The notes below the pieces were generated by a model that searched no databases, was not told the DNA's origin, and worked only from the letters and a program-made list of their open reading frames with translations. Below are positions 24,469 to 32,515 of a DNA stretch of 64,000 nucleotides, in pieces (position 1 is the first letter of the stretch; the number at the start of each line of letters is the position of its first letter). This DNA comes from Burkholderiaceae bacterium. Lineage in GTDB: Bacteria > Pseudomonadota > Gammaproteobacteria > Burkholderiales > Burkholderiaceae_C. The stretch covers positions 93,274 to 157,273 of the forward strand of contig JADMJJ010000007.1 of assembly GCA_018780645.1 (NCBI GenBank). The letters run 5' to 3'. A program made the translations under genes and the position numbers.

Positions 24469-26372
24469 TCCACCAACTCGTACAGCGCCGACCCGTCCCC
24501 GTTGTCCTTGACCAGCTTCACCCGCGGTGTGGCCGCCAAGTGGGCGATGCCCCCCGCACCCGACTGGAAGCGCAGCTTCACCCCCGGCACCGGCAGCACC
24601 CGCCAGTTGCCATCGGCCGTTGGATTGAAACGCTTGACGCCGGCCAGGTACTGGGCCACCGCCTCGCGGTTCTCCTCGGGTGCATCAACCACGATCTTGC
24701 CGGCGTTGGCGCCCGGGAAATTGCCGCCGCCATTGGCCCGGTAGTTGTTGGTCACGACCAGGAATTCGGCTTCGTCGGCCACCGGCCTGCCCTGATGGCG
24801 CAGATTGACGATGCGCCGCCCGCCGCCCGCCAGGCGTTTGCCATCGGCGTCGTAGCGCGCGGCCTGCGTCACGTCGATCTCGTAGCTGAGGCCATCCAGT
24901 GTGTCGAAGTTGTACGAGCGGAACGTCGGCTCCAGCAGGTCCTGCTCGGGTGCGCCCTTGGGGTCGATCTGTCGGAAGTTGCCGGCCGCCATCTCCAGCC
25001 ACTCGCGCACCTCGGCGCCTGTCAGCTTCAGCGCCTTGATGGTGTTCGGGTAGACGTAGAGATCGGCCACGTTCTTGATCGCGATCGTGCCGGCCGGGAT
25101 GTCGGTATAGCTGTTCCAGCCCTGGCGGCCACCGGACTTGAACGGTGCCGAGGCCGACAGCAGCGGCAGCTTCTCGTAGGCCGTGCCCTGCACGGCACGG
25201 GCCATATAGGCCAGCTGCGCCTGCGACACCACCTGCACCGAGGGGTCATCCATGACCAGCGCGAAATAGCTGTGGATGGGCGCCAGGCTTTGCGCCACCG
25301 CGCCGCGCACATAGGCCAGGGTGTCGGCATGCTCGGTGGCGATGGCGGTGGCCACCCGCGGGTCGGCATCCACCAGCGCGCGGCGGGTGGCGCGCTGGTA
25401 GATGGGGCGGATCTCGGCGCGGCTGTCCACCACCTTCCAGGCGCCCGAGGCATTGTCCAGGCGCAGATCGATCACGCCGAGATGGTCGCCCCAGCGGCCG
25501 GGCATCACTGCCGGCACGCCGTGGATGCTGGCCTTGGCCAGATCGACGCCCGGATAGCCGGCAAAGTCCTTGCCCGGAAACTCGGCATGGGCATGGCCCA
25601 GCAGCAGCGCGTCTATGCCCTGTACCTGAGCCAGCTGCACGGCAGCGTTCTCGGCCAGCGTTCCCGGGTCGGTCTTCTCCAGGCCGCTGTGGGCGATGGC
25701 CACCACCAGCTGGGCGCCCTGGGCGCGAAGCTCGGGCACCAGCCGGCGGGCGGTTTCGACGATGTCTCGGGCCACCACCTTGCCGTCAAGGTTCTGCTTG
25801 TCCCAGGTCATGATCTGCGGCGGCACGAAGCCGATCACGCCGATCTTCAGGACGTGCGGCTGGCCGGCCTCGTCGGTGAAGCGGCGCTCCAGGATCACAT
25901 AGGGTGTGAAGGCATGACGCTGTGGCGCATCGGCCAGCATCACATTGGCGCTGACGTAGGGAAACTTCGCGCCGGCAATCGCCCGGCGCAAGAAGGGCAG
26001 GCCGTAGTTGAATTCGTGGTTGCCGATATTGGCGGCATCGACCTCCAGCAGGTTCAGGACCTTGTAGGCCGGATGCACCTCGCCCGGCTTCAGCGGCTTG
26101 ACCTTGGCCACCAGATCGCCCAGTGGGCTGCCCTGCAGCAGGTCGCCGTTGTCGAACAACAGGCTGTTGCGCGCCTCGGCCCGCGCCGCCTTGATCAGGG
26201 TCACGGTCTTGGCCAGGCCGTACTCGTCGGTCGCCTTGTCCTGGTAATAGTCGTAGTTGACTAGGTTCATGTGCACGTCGCTGGTCTGCAGCAGGCGCAG
26301 CTTCAGCTCGGCGGCATGGGCGGTGCTGGCCAGCAGGGCGGCCAGGAGCAGGAGGCGTGGTGTGGGGCTCAT
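24465..26372 (-). CDS. cpdB: 2',3'-cyclic-nucleotide 2'-phosphodiesterase/3'-nucleotidase
   Basis: 635 residues, the expected length. A signal peptide is cut near THAAE. It is a periplasmic enzyme that hydrolyses 2',3'-cyclic nucleotides and then 3'-nucleotides to release nucleosides and phosphate. The metallophosphatase motifs are complete: LLQTSDVHMN near 30, FDNGDLLQG near 75, IGNHEFNYG near 118 and LLGHAHAEFP near 260. The 5'-nucleotidase C-terminal domain includes the VVTNNYRANGGGNFPG stretch. A palindromic repeat lies 26-90 bases upstream. Confidence 0.92.
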   Translation of the reverse strand: MSPTPRLLLLAALLASTAHAAELKLRLLQTSDVHMNLVNYDYYQDKATDEYGLAKTVTLIKAARAEARNSLLFDNGDLLQGSPLGDLVAKVKPLKPGEVHPAYKVLNLLEVDAANIGNHEFNYGLPFLRRAIAGAKFPYVSANVMLADAPQRHAFTPYVILERRFTDEAGQPHVLKIGVIGFVPPQIMTWDKQNLDGKVVARDIVETARRLVPELRAQGAQLVVAIAHSGLEKTDPGTLAENAAVQLAQVQGIDALLLGHAHAEFPGKDFAGYPGVDLAKASIHGVPAVMPGRWGDHLGVIDLRLDNASGAWKVVDSRAEIRPIYQRATRRALVDADPRVATAIATEHADTLAYVRGAVAQSLAPIHSYFALVMDDPSVQVVSQAQLAYMARAVQGTAYEKLPLLSASAPFKSGGRQGWNSYTDIPAGTIAIKNVADLYVYPNTIKALKLTGAEVREWLEMAAGNFRQIDPKGAPEQDLLEPTFRSYNFDTLDGLSYEIDVTQAARYDADGKRLAGGGRRIVNLRHQGRPVADEAEFLVVTNNYRANGGGNFPGANAGKIVVDAPEENREAVAQYLAGVKRFNPTADGNWRVLPVPGVKLRFQSGAGGIAHLAATPRVKLVKDNGDGSALYELVD

Positions 26373-26397
26373 GGCCTACATGCTAGCGGCAGATGGG

Positions 26398-26461
26398 GTC
26401 GGCCCCGGATTGCATCCGGGCTACGGAATCCATGTGGCCCGGATGCAATCCGGGGGCCGAC
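26398..26461. repeat. REP-like extragenic palindrome
   Basis: A 23-base left arm (26398-26420) and a 24-base right arm (26438-26461) are inverted and identical apart from one extra C. They enclose a 17-base loop. The core CCCGGATTGCATCCGGG is a widespread type of extragenic palindrome in proteobacteria. It sits between the AAA gene stop and the cpdB start and could end the AAA transcript. Confidence 0.75.
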
Positions 26462-28771
26462 TCAGTGCTTGAACCCAATCGCCCGCCGCTGCCGCACCTC
26501 GGGCTTGACGCGGTGCTCGGCCTCCAGCTGCGACAGGAATTCGTCCGGTTCGAAGCCCTCGCCGAGGATGTCCACCTGGCGCTTGACGTTGGCGAAGTCG
26601 CCGGGCGTCAGCTCGTCCAGCTCGGCCAGGCGCTGGCGCTGCTCATGACTCATCGAAGCGGCCATGCCGTCCAGTGCCTCGGCCACGAACATGCGCTCGC
26701 GCTGCTCCGGCATCAGCGCCTTGAAACGGATCTTGAAGGTGAAGCGGCGCAGGGCGGCCTCGTCCAGCTCCTCGAACAGATTGGTCGTGCAGATGAAGAT
26801 GCCGGGAAAGCGCTCCATGCCCTGCAGCATCTCGTTGACCTCGCTGAGTTCGTAGCTGCGCTCGGCCAGGCGACGGCTGCGCAGGAAGCTGTCGGCCTCG
26901 TCGAGCAGCAGCACGGCGTCCTCTGTGGCCGCGGCGTCGAACATGCGCGCCATATTCTGTTCGGTCTCGCCGACGAACTTGCTGGCGATGTCGCTGGCCT
27001 GGCGGATCATCAGCGGCTTCTGCAGCGCCTGGGCGATGTGCTCGGCCAGCGCCGTCTTGCCGCTGCCGGGCGGGCCGAAGAAGCACAGGCAGCCGGCACC
27101 GCGCCGCTTCAGCGCCTCGACGACGCGGGCGATCTCGAAGCGCGATTCGGTGTTCAGCAGGCTCAGGTCGTAGCGGGTGACCACCGGCCTGGCGCCTCTC
27201 TCGCGGGCGTCATGGCCCAGCGCCTTGTCGGCGTTCTGCAATTGGCGCTCGATCAGCGACTCGACCGCCCGATCCGCGCCCGGGGATCCCGCAAGCTGCG
27301 CAAACCGCACCGCCGTGCGAATTTGCGCAGGCGTCAGGCCCCTGCGTTCGCAGAGTCTCTCTTGAAAGCCTGCGCTAACTTCCACGCCCTGAAGCGCGCG
27401 ATTCACCAGCGCCAGCCGTGCCCCTGGCGGCGGCGACTTGAGCTCCAGGTGGTACTGGAAACGGCGCCTGAAGGCCGGGTCTATCTGCTCGATCCGGTTG
27501 GTGACCCAGATCACCGGCACCGGATTCGTCTCCAGGATCTGGTTCACCCAGGCCTTGCCGCTGACGCTGCTGGAGGGCGCGCCCTCGCCCGAGGAGTCGA
27601 GCCTGGCGATCAGCTGGGCGGTGTCGCTGGACAGCGGCGGGAACACATCCTCGACCTCGTCGAACAGCAGGGCGACCTTGTGGCCCCCCTTCAGGAACAC
27701 CTGGCTGATCTGCAGCGAGCGGTAGCGGTCGCGGCCGGTCAGCGAATTGCCGTCGCGGTCGGCGTACTCGACCTCGTACAGATCCAGGCCGGCGCTCTGC
27801 GCCGCCACCTTGGCCAGCTCGGTCTTGCCGGTGCCCGGCGGGCCGTAGAGCAGCACATTGACGCCCGGCGCCTTGCGCTCGACCGCATTGCTGAGCAGGG
27901 ACGTCAGCACGCCGAGGTCTTCGCTGACGAAATGGAAGTCGCCCGGCGCCAGCTCGCTCCTGGTGGCCGGCCGGGTGAACACGGCCATCAGGTCGGACGG
28001 GCCCTGGTACTCGCGCATCAGCACCGGCGGCAGCTGCTCGCTGACCTTCATCAGGTCGGCCAGGTCGGTGATGTTGTGCTCCGAGATCAGGTTCTCGACC
28101 ATGCCGATGCGTTCCAGCCGCGAGCCGGCGCGCAGCGCCTCGGCCACTTCCTGCTCGTTGACGCCGGCCACGGCGGCGATGGCAGCAAAGGCCTCCTGGG
28201 CGTTGTTGACCTTGAACTCGACCAGCAGGCCGCGCAATTCGCGCTGGTAGCGGGCCAGCGTCCCGTAGAGCAGCAGCGCGCGCTCGGCCGGGTTCAGCTG
28301 CAGCAGATCGGCCAGGGCATCGATATTCTTCTCGACGAGGGTGGATTCCTTCTTGAGCTGGCGCTCCAGCCATTCGCAGGTCGTGCCCAGCACGGACAGC
28401 AGGTCCTTGGGCGCGTCCTTGATGTATTCGTCGATGTAGAAGAACAGCGACCCTTCTTCATAGGGGCCGTGCCAGACGCCGTAGCGCTTCAGAAAAGCCT
28501 CGTCGCCGAGCGATTCATGATCGCGCCAGGCCTCGTTGCTCTTGCAGCGTTGGGCCAGAAAGCCGCGCACCCGGGCCAGCACGCTGGCGGGCCAGACCAG
28601 ATGGCGGCCGACGAAGGAGAGCAGGCCGGCGCAGTCGCGCCTGAGGTTGAAGCGGGCCGCGTGCTTGAGCGTCAGCGTGAGGACGAACTGCGAGCACATG
28701 CGGTCCAGCACCGGTGCCTCTTTGAGGCCGGGCGAAGGCAGCAGGTGCGCGTCTGACAGACGCTTGGCCAT
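26462..28771 (-). CDS. Tandem AAA+ ATPase
   Basis: 769 residues. Residues 1-300 are a helical region I do not recognise. Two AAA+ modules follow. Module one has Walker A GPPGTGKT at 310-317, Walker B LLFDEVED at 368-375 and sensor-like WVTNRIEQIDPAFRRRFQ. Module two has GPPGSGKT at 566-573, LLLDEADS at 621-628 and TTNLFEELDEAALRRF. Both look able to bind and hydrolyse ATP. No protease, nuclease or known client domain is attached; a chaperone or remodelling role is inferred. The neighbour upstream is DUF3567, with a dispersed repeat between them. Confidence 0.82.
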   Translation of the reverse strand: MAKRLSDAHLLPSPGLKEAPVLDRMCSQFVLTLTLKHAARFNLRRDCAGLLSFVGRHLVWPASVLARVRGFLAQRCKSNEAWRDHESLGDEAFLKRYGVWHGPYEEGSLFFYIDEYIKDAPKDLLSVLGTTCEWLERQLKKESTLVEKNIDALADLLQLNPAERALLLYGTLARYQRELRGLLVEFKVNNAQEAFAAIAAVAGVNEQEVAEALRAGSRLERIGMVENLISEHNITDLADLMKVSEQLPPVLMREYQGPSDLMAVFTRPATRSELAPGDFHFVSEDLGVLTSLLSNAVERKAPGVNVLLYGPPGTGKTELAKVAAQSAGLDLYEVEYADRDGNSLTGRDRYRSLQISQVFLKGGHKVALLFDEVEDVFPPLSSDTAQLIARLDSSGEGAPSSSVSGKAWVNQILETNPVPVIWVTNRIEQIDPAFRRRFQYHLELKSPPPGARLALVNRALQGVEVSAGFQERLCERRGLTPAQIRTAVRFAQLAGSPGADRAVESLIERQLQNADKALGHDARERGARPVVTRYDLSLLNTESRFEIARVVEALKRRGAGCLCFFGPPGSGKTALAEHIAQALQKPLMIRQASDIASKFVGETEQNMARMFDAAATEDAVLLLDEADSFLRSRRLAERSYELSEVNEMLQGMERFPGIFICTTNLFEELDEAALRRFTFKIRFKALMPEQRERMFVAEALDGMAASMSHEQRQRLAELDELTPGDFANVKRQVDILGEGFEPDEFLSQLEAEHRVKPEVRQRRAIGFKH

Positions 28772-28818
28772 GGGCAGCTCCTCACAAGCAAACGACGGGC
28801 CGTTCCCTAGTTTGCTTG

Positions 28819-28861
28819 TCCCCCTCGGGGGGCCTGGCGCCTAGCGACAGGTCTGGGGGCA
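28819..28861. repeat. Dispersed G/C-run repeat, copy B
   Basis: TCCCCCTCGGGGGG starts the unit and TCTGGGGGCAC ends it. It matches copy A at 7560-7602. This copy is intergenic, in the 164-base gap between the DUF3567 stop and the AAA start, which otherwise shows no feature. Confidence 0.7.
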
Positions 28862-28935
28862 CGCGCACAGGGATGCCCCATCTTGGATCAGGCCGCGGCG
28901 CAGGGCAAGCCCTGCGGCGTGACTTAAGGCGCGAC

Positions 28936-29223
28936 TCAGTGCATGACCACGGGGTGTTGACTCATGGACGCGTAAGTCTCGATGTAGTCATCGATCTCTT
29001 CTTCGGACGGGTCGCCTTCGATAAGCGCCTGCACGCCCAGCTTGAAGCTTTCGGCCAGCGCGCCTTCGATGAAGATTTCCTTGCGGGCGAACTTGTCGAC
29101 GATTTCGTAGCCGCCGCGGCTCAGGGACTCGTCGCCTGCCTGCAGCTGGGGATTGCCCAGATTCGGCACCGGCACGTCGAATTGCACGACCACAAAGCTG
29201 TCCGAGTTGTAGAGCATTTGCAT
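28936..29223 (-). CDS. DUF3567 family protein
   Basis: 95 residues. The family signature is clear: MQMLYNSDSFVVVQFD at the start, GGYEIVDKFARKEIFIEG in the middle (GYEIVDK and EIFIEG) and a HPVV end. DUF3567 is a small acidic cytoplasmic family known mainly from Burkholderiales; function unknown. AAAGGAG 7 bases before the ATG is a strong ribosome binding site, suggesting high expression. Confidence 0.88.
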   Translation of the reverse strand: MQMLYNSDSFVVVQFDVPVPNLGNPQLQAGDESLSRGGYEIVDKFARKEIFIEGALAESFKLGVQALIEGDPSEEEIDDYIETYASMSQHPVVMH

Positions 29224-29256
29224 GTGGGTACTCCTTTGCAGCTAACTGTGGCCAAT

Positions 29257-29276
29257 GGCAGGTATTTCAACCTGCC
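29257..29276. other. Hairpin in the leader of the DUF3567 gene
   Basis: GGCAGGT (29257-29263) pairs perfectly with ACCTGCC (29270-29276) over a six-base loop. It lies between the DUF3108 gene and DUF3567, so it could be a terminator of the first or a leader element of the second. Confidence 0.35.
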
Positions 29277-29372
29277 TGGGCCGCCATCGGTCCGGCGAAG
29301 CATTGACGCTCTCAGCGTGACAGTTTCATCGGCCGGCGCCACCCTCGGCTTGAGGGGGTTGTGTCCACAAGT

Positions 29373-30335
29373 TCACGGTGTGGCCAGCTCTTTGTTCAGG
29401 CTCATTTCGAGCGCCTGCTCGCTGTTGTCCCGGCTCCAGCGCAGGCGTACCGGCAGAAAGTGGCGCTGCGGGTCCAGCCAGATGTCGATCTGCGGCTCGT
29501 AGGGACCCTCGGGCAGGCGTTGCAAAAACACCGCAGATTCGACCCGGCCGACCGGCAGCTCCAGTGTTTGCGGGGCCTGGACGACGAAACGCCAGGTCTG
29601 CAGCTGGCCCTGCCGGGCCGCCACCGGCAGCAGCACCGACTCGCCCGGCGCGAAAGCCTGCGGATCGGCGGCGACAATGGCCGCAAGCTGCAGCATCCAG
29701 CTGAGCCGGTCTTGCGCACCGGCGGGCAGTGGCAGTTCCTGGCTGGAGCCGGAGAAGCTGATCTTGCCGGCCTCACGCTGGAAGTTGGTGGCGCGCCTTG
29801 CGCGGCCGCCTCGCTCGTCGGTCTGGCGCAGCGGGGCGAGGCCCGCGCCGTCGATGCCGCCCCGGCTGACCCAAGCGGGCAGCGGTCGATCGTCCAGCCA
29901 GCGCTCCAGCCGGGCCTCGTAGCGCTCGGGCGATGGGCGCCAGCTCAGCAGGGCCTCGCCCTTTGCGGGGCCGCGCCTGAGCTCATAGCTGAGCAGCGCG
30001 GCCGGCGCGAGCCGGGTGGCGTGGCCGGGCGTGGCCTGGGAAATTACAGCTGGCGTCTCGGCCGGCTCAGCGGGCGTTTGAACCGGGCTCCTCACCGGGC
30101 GGGCCGGTGCTGGCGCCGGCTCGACAGCAGGCGCTGGCCGAGGCGCCGCCGGAGGCGGCGGCGCCACCTGGACGGCGACCACCGCCGCGGCACTGGAAGC
30201 TGTCCCTTCATCCGGCGCATGCAGCACCGTCAGCAGCGTGCCATGCAGGGCCAAGGCCAGCACCCCGGCGCCCAGCCAGGCACGGCGCCGGCGGGGCAGT
30301 CCGGCAGGGGGCGGTGAGTGCGGCGGCCAAGTCAT
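29373..30335 (-). CDS. DUF3108 protein with TonB-like N-terminal anchor
   Basis: 320 residues. A short basic N terminus and one membrane helix (AWLGAGVLALALHGTLL, about 18-35) are followed by a Pro/Ala/Val-rich linker to about residue 100. The periplasmic DUF3108 domain follows (YELRRGPAKGEALLSW, then SRDNSEQALEMSLNKEL at the end). This layout recalls TonB-like proteins but lacks a TonB C-terminal domain. The ATG at 30335 starts directly before the anchor. It is divergent from the fumarylacetoacetase-family gene. Confidence 0.75.
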   Translation of the reverse strand: MTWPPHSPPPAGLPRRRRAWLGAGVLALALHGTLLTVLHAPDEGTASSAAAVVAVQVAPPPPAAPRPAPAVEPAPAPARPVRSPVQTPAEPAETPAVISQATPGHATRLAPAALLSYELRRGPAKGEALLSWRPSPERYEARLERWLDDRPLPAWVSRGGIDGAGLAPLRQTDERGGRARRATNFQREAGKISFSGSSQELPLPAGAQDRLSWMLQLAAIVAADPQAFAPGESVLLPVAARQGQLQTWRFVVQAPQTLELPVGRVESAVFLQRLPEGPYEPQIDIWLDPQRHFLPVRLRWSRDNSEQALEMSLNKELATP

Positions 30336-30381
30336 CGGACAATGCTGCCATTCGCGTCCAACCCGCACCATCCCCCTCAAG

Positions 30382-31383
30382 ATGAAACTCGCCACCTACA
30401 AAGACGGCTCGCGCGACGGCCAGCTGGTCGTCGTGTCCAAGGACCTGAGCACCGCCCACTATGCCAATGGCGTGGCAACGCGGCTGCAACAGGTGCTGGA
30501 CGACTGGAATTTCATGTCGCCCCAGCTCGATGACATCTACGTCAACCTGAACCACGGCAAGGCCCGCCATGCCTTCAACTTCGACCCCAAGCTGTGCATG
30601 GCGCCGCTGCCACGGGCCTACCAGTGGGCCGACGGCTCGGCCTTCATCAACCATGTGGAGCTGGTGCGCAAGGCGCGTGGCGCGGAGGTGCCGGCCGGCT
30701 TCTATACCGACCCCTTGATGTACCAGGGCGGCAGCGACGATTTCCTGGGCCCCTGCGACAACGCCATCTTCACCAGCGAGGCCTGGGGCATCGACTTCGA
30801 GGCCGAGCTGGCGGTGATCACTGGCGACATCGCCATGGGCACGGCGCCGCAGCAGGCGCTGGAGGGGGTGCGGCTCTTGATGCTGGCCAATGACTGGAGC
30901 CTGCGCAATCTGATCCCGGGCGAGCTGGCCAAGGGCTTCGGCTTCTTCCAGAGCAAACCGGCCACCGCCTTCAGCCCGGTGGCCGTGACTCCCGACGAGT
31001 TGGGCCCGGCCTGGTCCGGCGGGCGCGTGCACCTGAAGCTGCAGAGCATGTGGAACGGCCAGCGCGTCGGTCTGTGCGATGCCGGCGAGGAAATGACCTT
31101 CCACTTCGGCCAGCTGATCGCCCATATCGCCAAGACGCGGAATGTGCGCGCCGGCTCCATCGTCGGCTCGGGCACCGTCAGCAACAAGGACTGGTCGCGC
31201 GGCTACAGCTGCATTGCCGAGAAGCGAGCGATCGAAACGATCGAGTCTGGCGAGGCCAGGACCGAGTTCATGAAGTTCGGCGACACCATACGCATCGAAA
31301 TGAAGGGGGCCGACGGCATGAGCATCTTCGGCGCCATCGACCAGGACGTCGTGCCCCTGCACCCTGCGGAGCAGGCCGGTTAG
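30382..31383 (+). CDS. Fumarylacetoacetate hydrolase family protein
   Basis: 333 residues. The FAH fold is shown by the metal-ligand stretch GIDFEAELAVITGDI near residue 140, the LMLANDWSLRNL segment and the GSIVGSGTVSNKDWSRG region near 255. Members hydrolyse C-C bonds in acylpyruvates such as fumarylacetoacetate from tyrosine breakdown. The N-terminal domain (YKDGSRDGQLVVVSKDL) fits the FAA hydrolase rather than the isomerase type. No other tyrosine genes are adjacent. A terminator-like hairpin follows. Confidence 0.88.
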   Translation: MKLATYKDGSRDGQLVVVSKDLSTAHYANGVATRLQQVLDDWNFMSPQLDDIYVNLNHGKARHAFNFDPKLCMAPLPRAYQWADGSAFINHVELVRKARGAEVPAGFYTDPLMYQGGSDDFLGPCDNAIFTSEAWGIDFEAELAVITGDIAMGTAPQQALEGVRLLMLANDWSLRNLIPGELAKGFGFFQSKPATAFSPVAVTPDELGPAWSGGRVHLKLQSMWNGQRVGLCDAGEEMTFHFGQLIAHIAKTRNVRAGSIVGSGTVSNKDWSRGYSCIAEKRAIETIESGEARTEFMKFGDTIRIEMKGADGMSIFGAIDQDVVPLHPAEQAG

Positions 31384-31390
31384 TGGGCCG

Positions 31391-31414
31391 ACTCCAGCCG
31401 TTTTTGGCCGGAGT
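31391..31414 (+). terminator. Rho-independent terminator candidate after the FAH gene
   Basis: ACTCC-A-GCC pairs with GGC-C-GGAGT (one internal mismatch) over the loop GTTTTT, 8 bases after the stop; ACTTTGTT follows. It separates the FAH gene from the sensor operon. Confidence 0.5.
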
Positions 31415-31474
31415 GCGACTTTGTTCGCGGAAGTGATTAGGGCTGGCGTCAGCTTCAAGATTCATCATGTTGCG

Positions 31475-32515
31475 ATGAGTCGAAGTCTCCGATTCCTTCT
31501 GCGCCTGTACCTCCTGGTGCTGCTGGCCCTGCCCGGGCTGGCGGCGGCCAGGGAAGTGTTGCGCGTGCTCACCTGGGACGGCTATGCCGATGCCGAGGTG
31601 GTGGCCGCGTTCGAGAAGCGCACCGGGGCCAAGGTCGAGGTCACCTACGCCAGCTCCGACGACGATTTGTGGAACAAGCTGGCCAGCAAGAAGGGCCAGG
31701 ATTTCGATGTGTTCGCCGTCAACACGGCCGAGCTGCAGCGATATATCGCCGAAGGTCTGAGCGTGCCCATCAGCATGGCGGCGATCACGAACAACGCCCG
31801 GCAGCTGCCGCGTTTCCGCCGCTATGCCGACATTGCCGGCCTGGTGCGCGACGGCAAGACCTATGCCGTGCCCTACACCTACTCGGAGATGGGGCTGATC
31901 TACAACCGCAAGTTGGTGAAGACGCCGCCGACTTCGTTCGCCACGATGTGGGCGCCCGAGTACCGGGGCCGTGTGCTGGCCTTCAACACCAGCAACCACA
32001 ATTTCACGCTGGCCGGCATGGTGATGGGGGTGAAGAATCCGTTCCAGCTCTCACCCGCTCAGCTGAACGAGGCGGCGCGCCGGCTGGTGCAGCTGCGGCG
32101 CAATGTGCTGACCTATTACGCCACCGCCGACGAGGTGGTCGAATGGTTCAAGCGCCATGAGGTGGCCCTGGTGTTTGCCAACTACGGCACCCAGCAGGTG
32201 CGGGCCTTGCAGGATGCTGGTGCCGACATCGGCTATGTGATCCCGCGCGAGGGCGCGCTGGCCTGGCTGGACTGCTGGGCCCTGTCCCGCGGCAGCCAGA
32301 ATCCGGCCCTGGCCCAGCAATGGATCAACTACACGCTGGAGCGGCCGGTCAGTGAGCGCCTCAGCAAGGTCCACGGACTGGCCAACACCGTGACCCCGTT
32401 TGCCGACAGCCCGCCGGGTGACAAGATCATCTGGCTGGAGCCGATAGAGGATCCGGCGGGGCGCAAGTCGCTGTGGGACAAGATCGTGTCCGGCGAACGC
32501 CTGGAAAATTTCTAG
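31475..32515 (+). CDS. PotD-like polyamine-type periplasmic binding protein, sensor partner
   Basis: 346 residues. Signal peptide to about residue 26 (LAAAREV). The rest is a spermidine/putrescine-type binding fold: VLRVLTWDGYADAEVVAAFE, VTYASSDDDLWNKLAS, YAVPYTYSEMGLIYN and EGALAWLDCWALSRG. There are no PotABC transport genes nearby. Its TAG (32513-32515) abuts the next ATG with no spacer, so it is translated together with the GGDEF-EAL receptor. By analogy with NspS of Vibrio cholerae it is probably a ligand-bearing regulator of that receptor rather than a transport protein. The ligand is unproven. A shorter start inside the leader was chosen at 31475 before the signal peptide. Confidence 0.85.
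   Translation: MSRSLRFLLRLYLLVLLALPGLAAAREVLRVLTWDGYADAEVVAAFEKRTGAKVEVTYASSDDDLWNKLASKKGQDFDVFAVNTAELQRYIAEGLSVPISMAAITNNARQLPRFRRYADIAGLVRDGKTYAVPYTYSEMGLIYNRKLVKTPPTSFATMWAPEYRGRVLAFNTSNHNFTLAGMVMGVKNPFQLSPAQLNEAARRLVQLRRNVLTYYATADEVVEWFKRHEVALVFANYGTQQVRALQDAGADIGYVIPREGALAWLDCWALSRGSQNPALAQQWINYTLERPVSERLSKVHGLANTVTPFADSPPGDKIIWLEPIEDPAGRKSLWDKIVSGERLENF

Noticed and set aside
26393..28756. A 787-codon plus-strand frame
   Set aside because: It is antisense to the tandem AAA gene, which has two Walker pairs.
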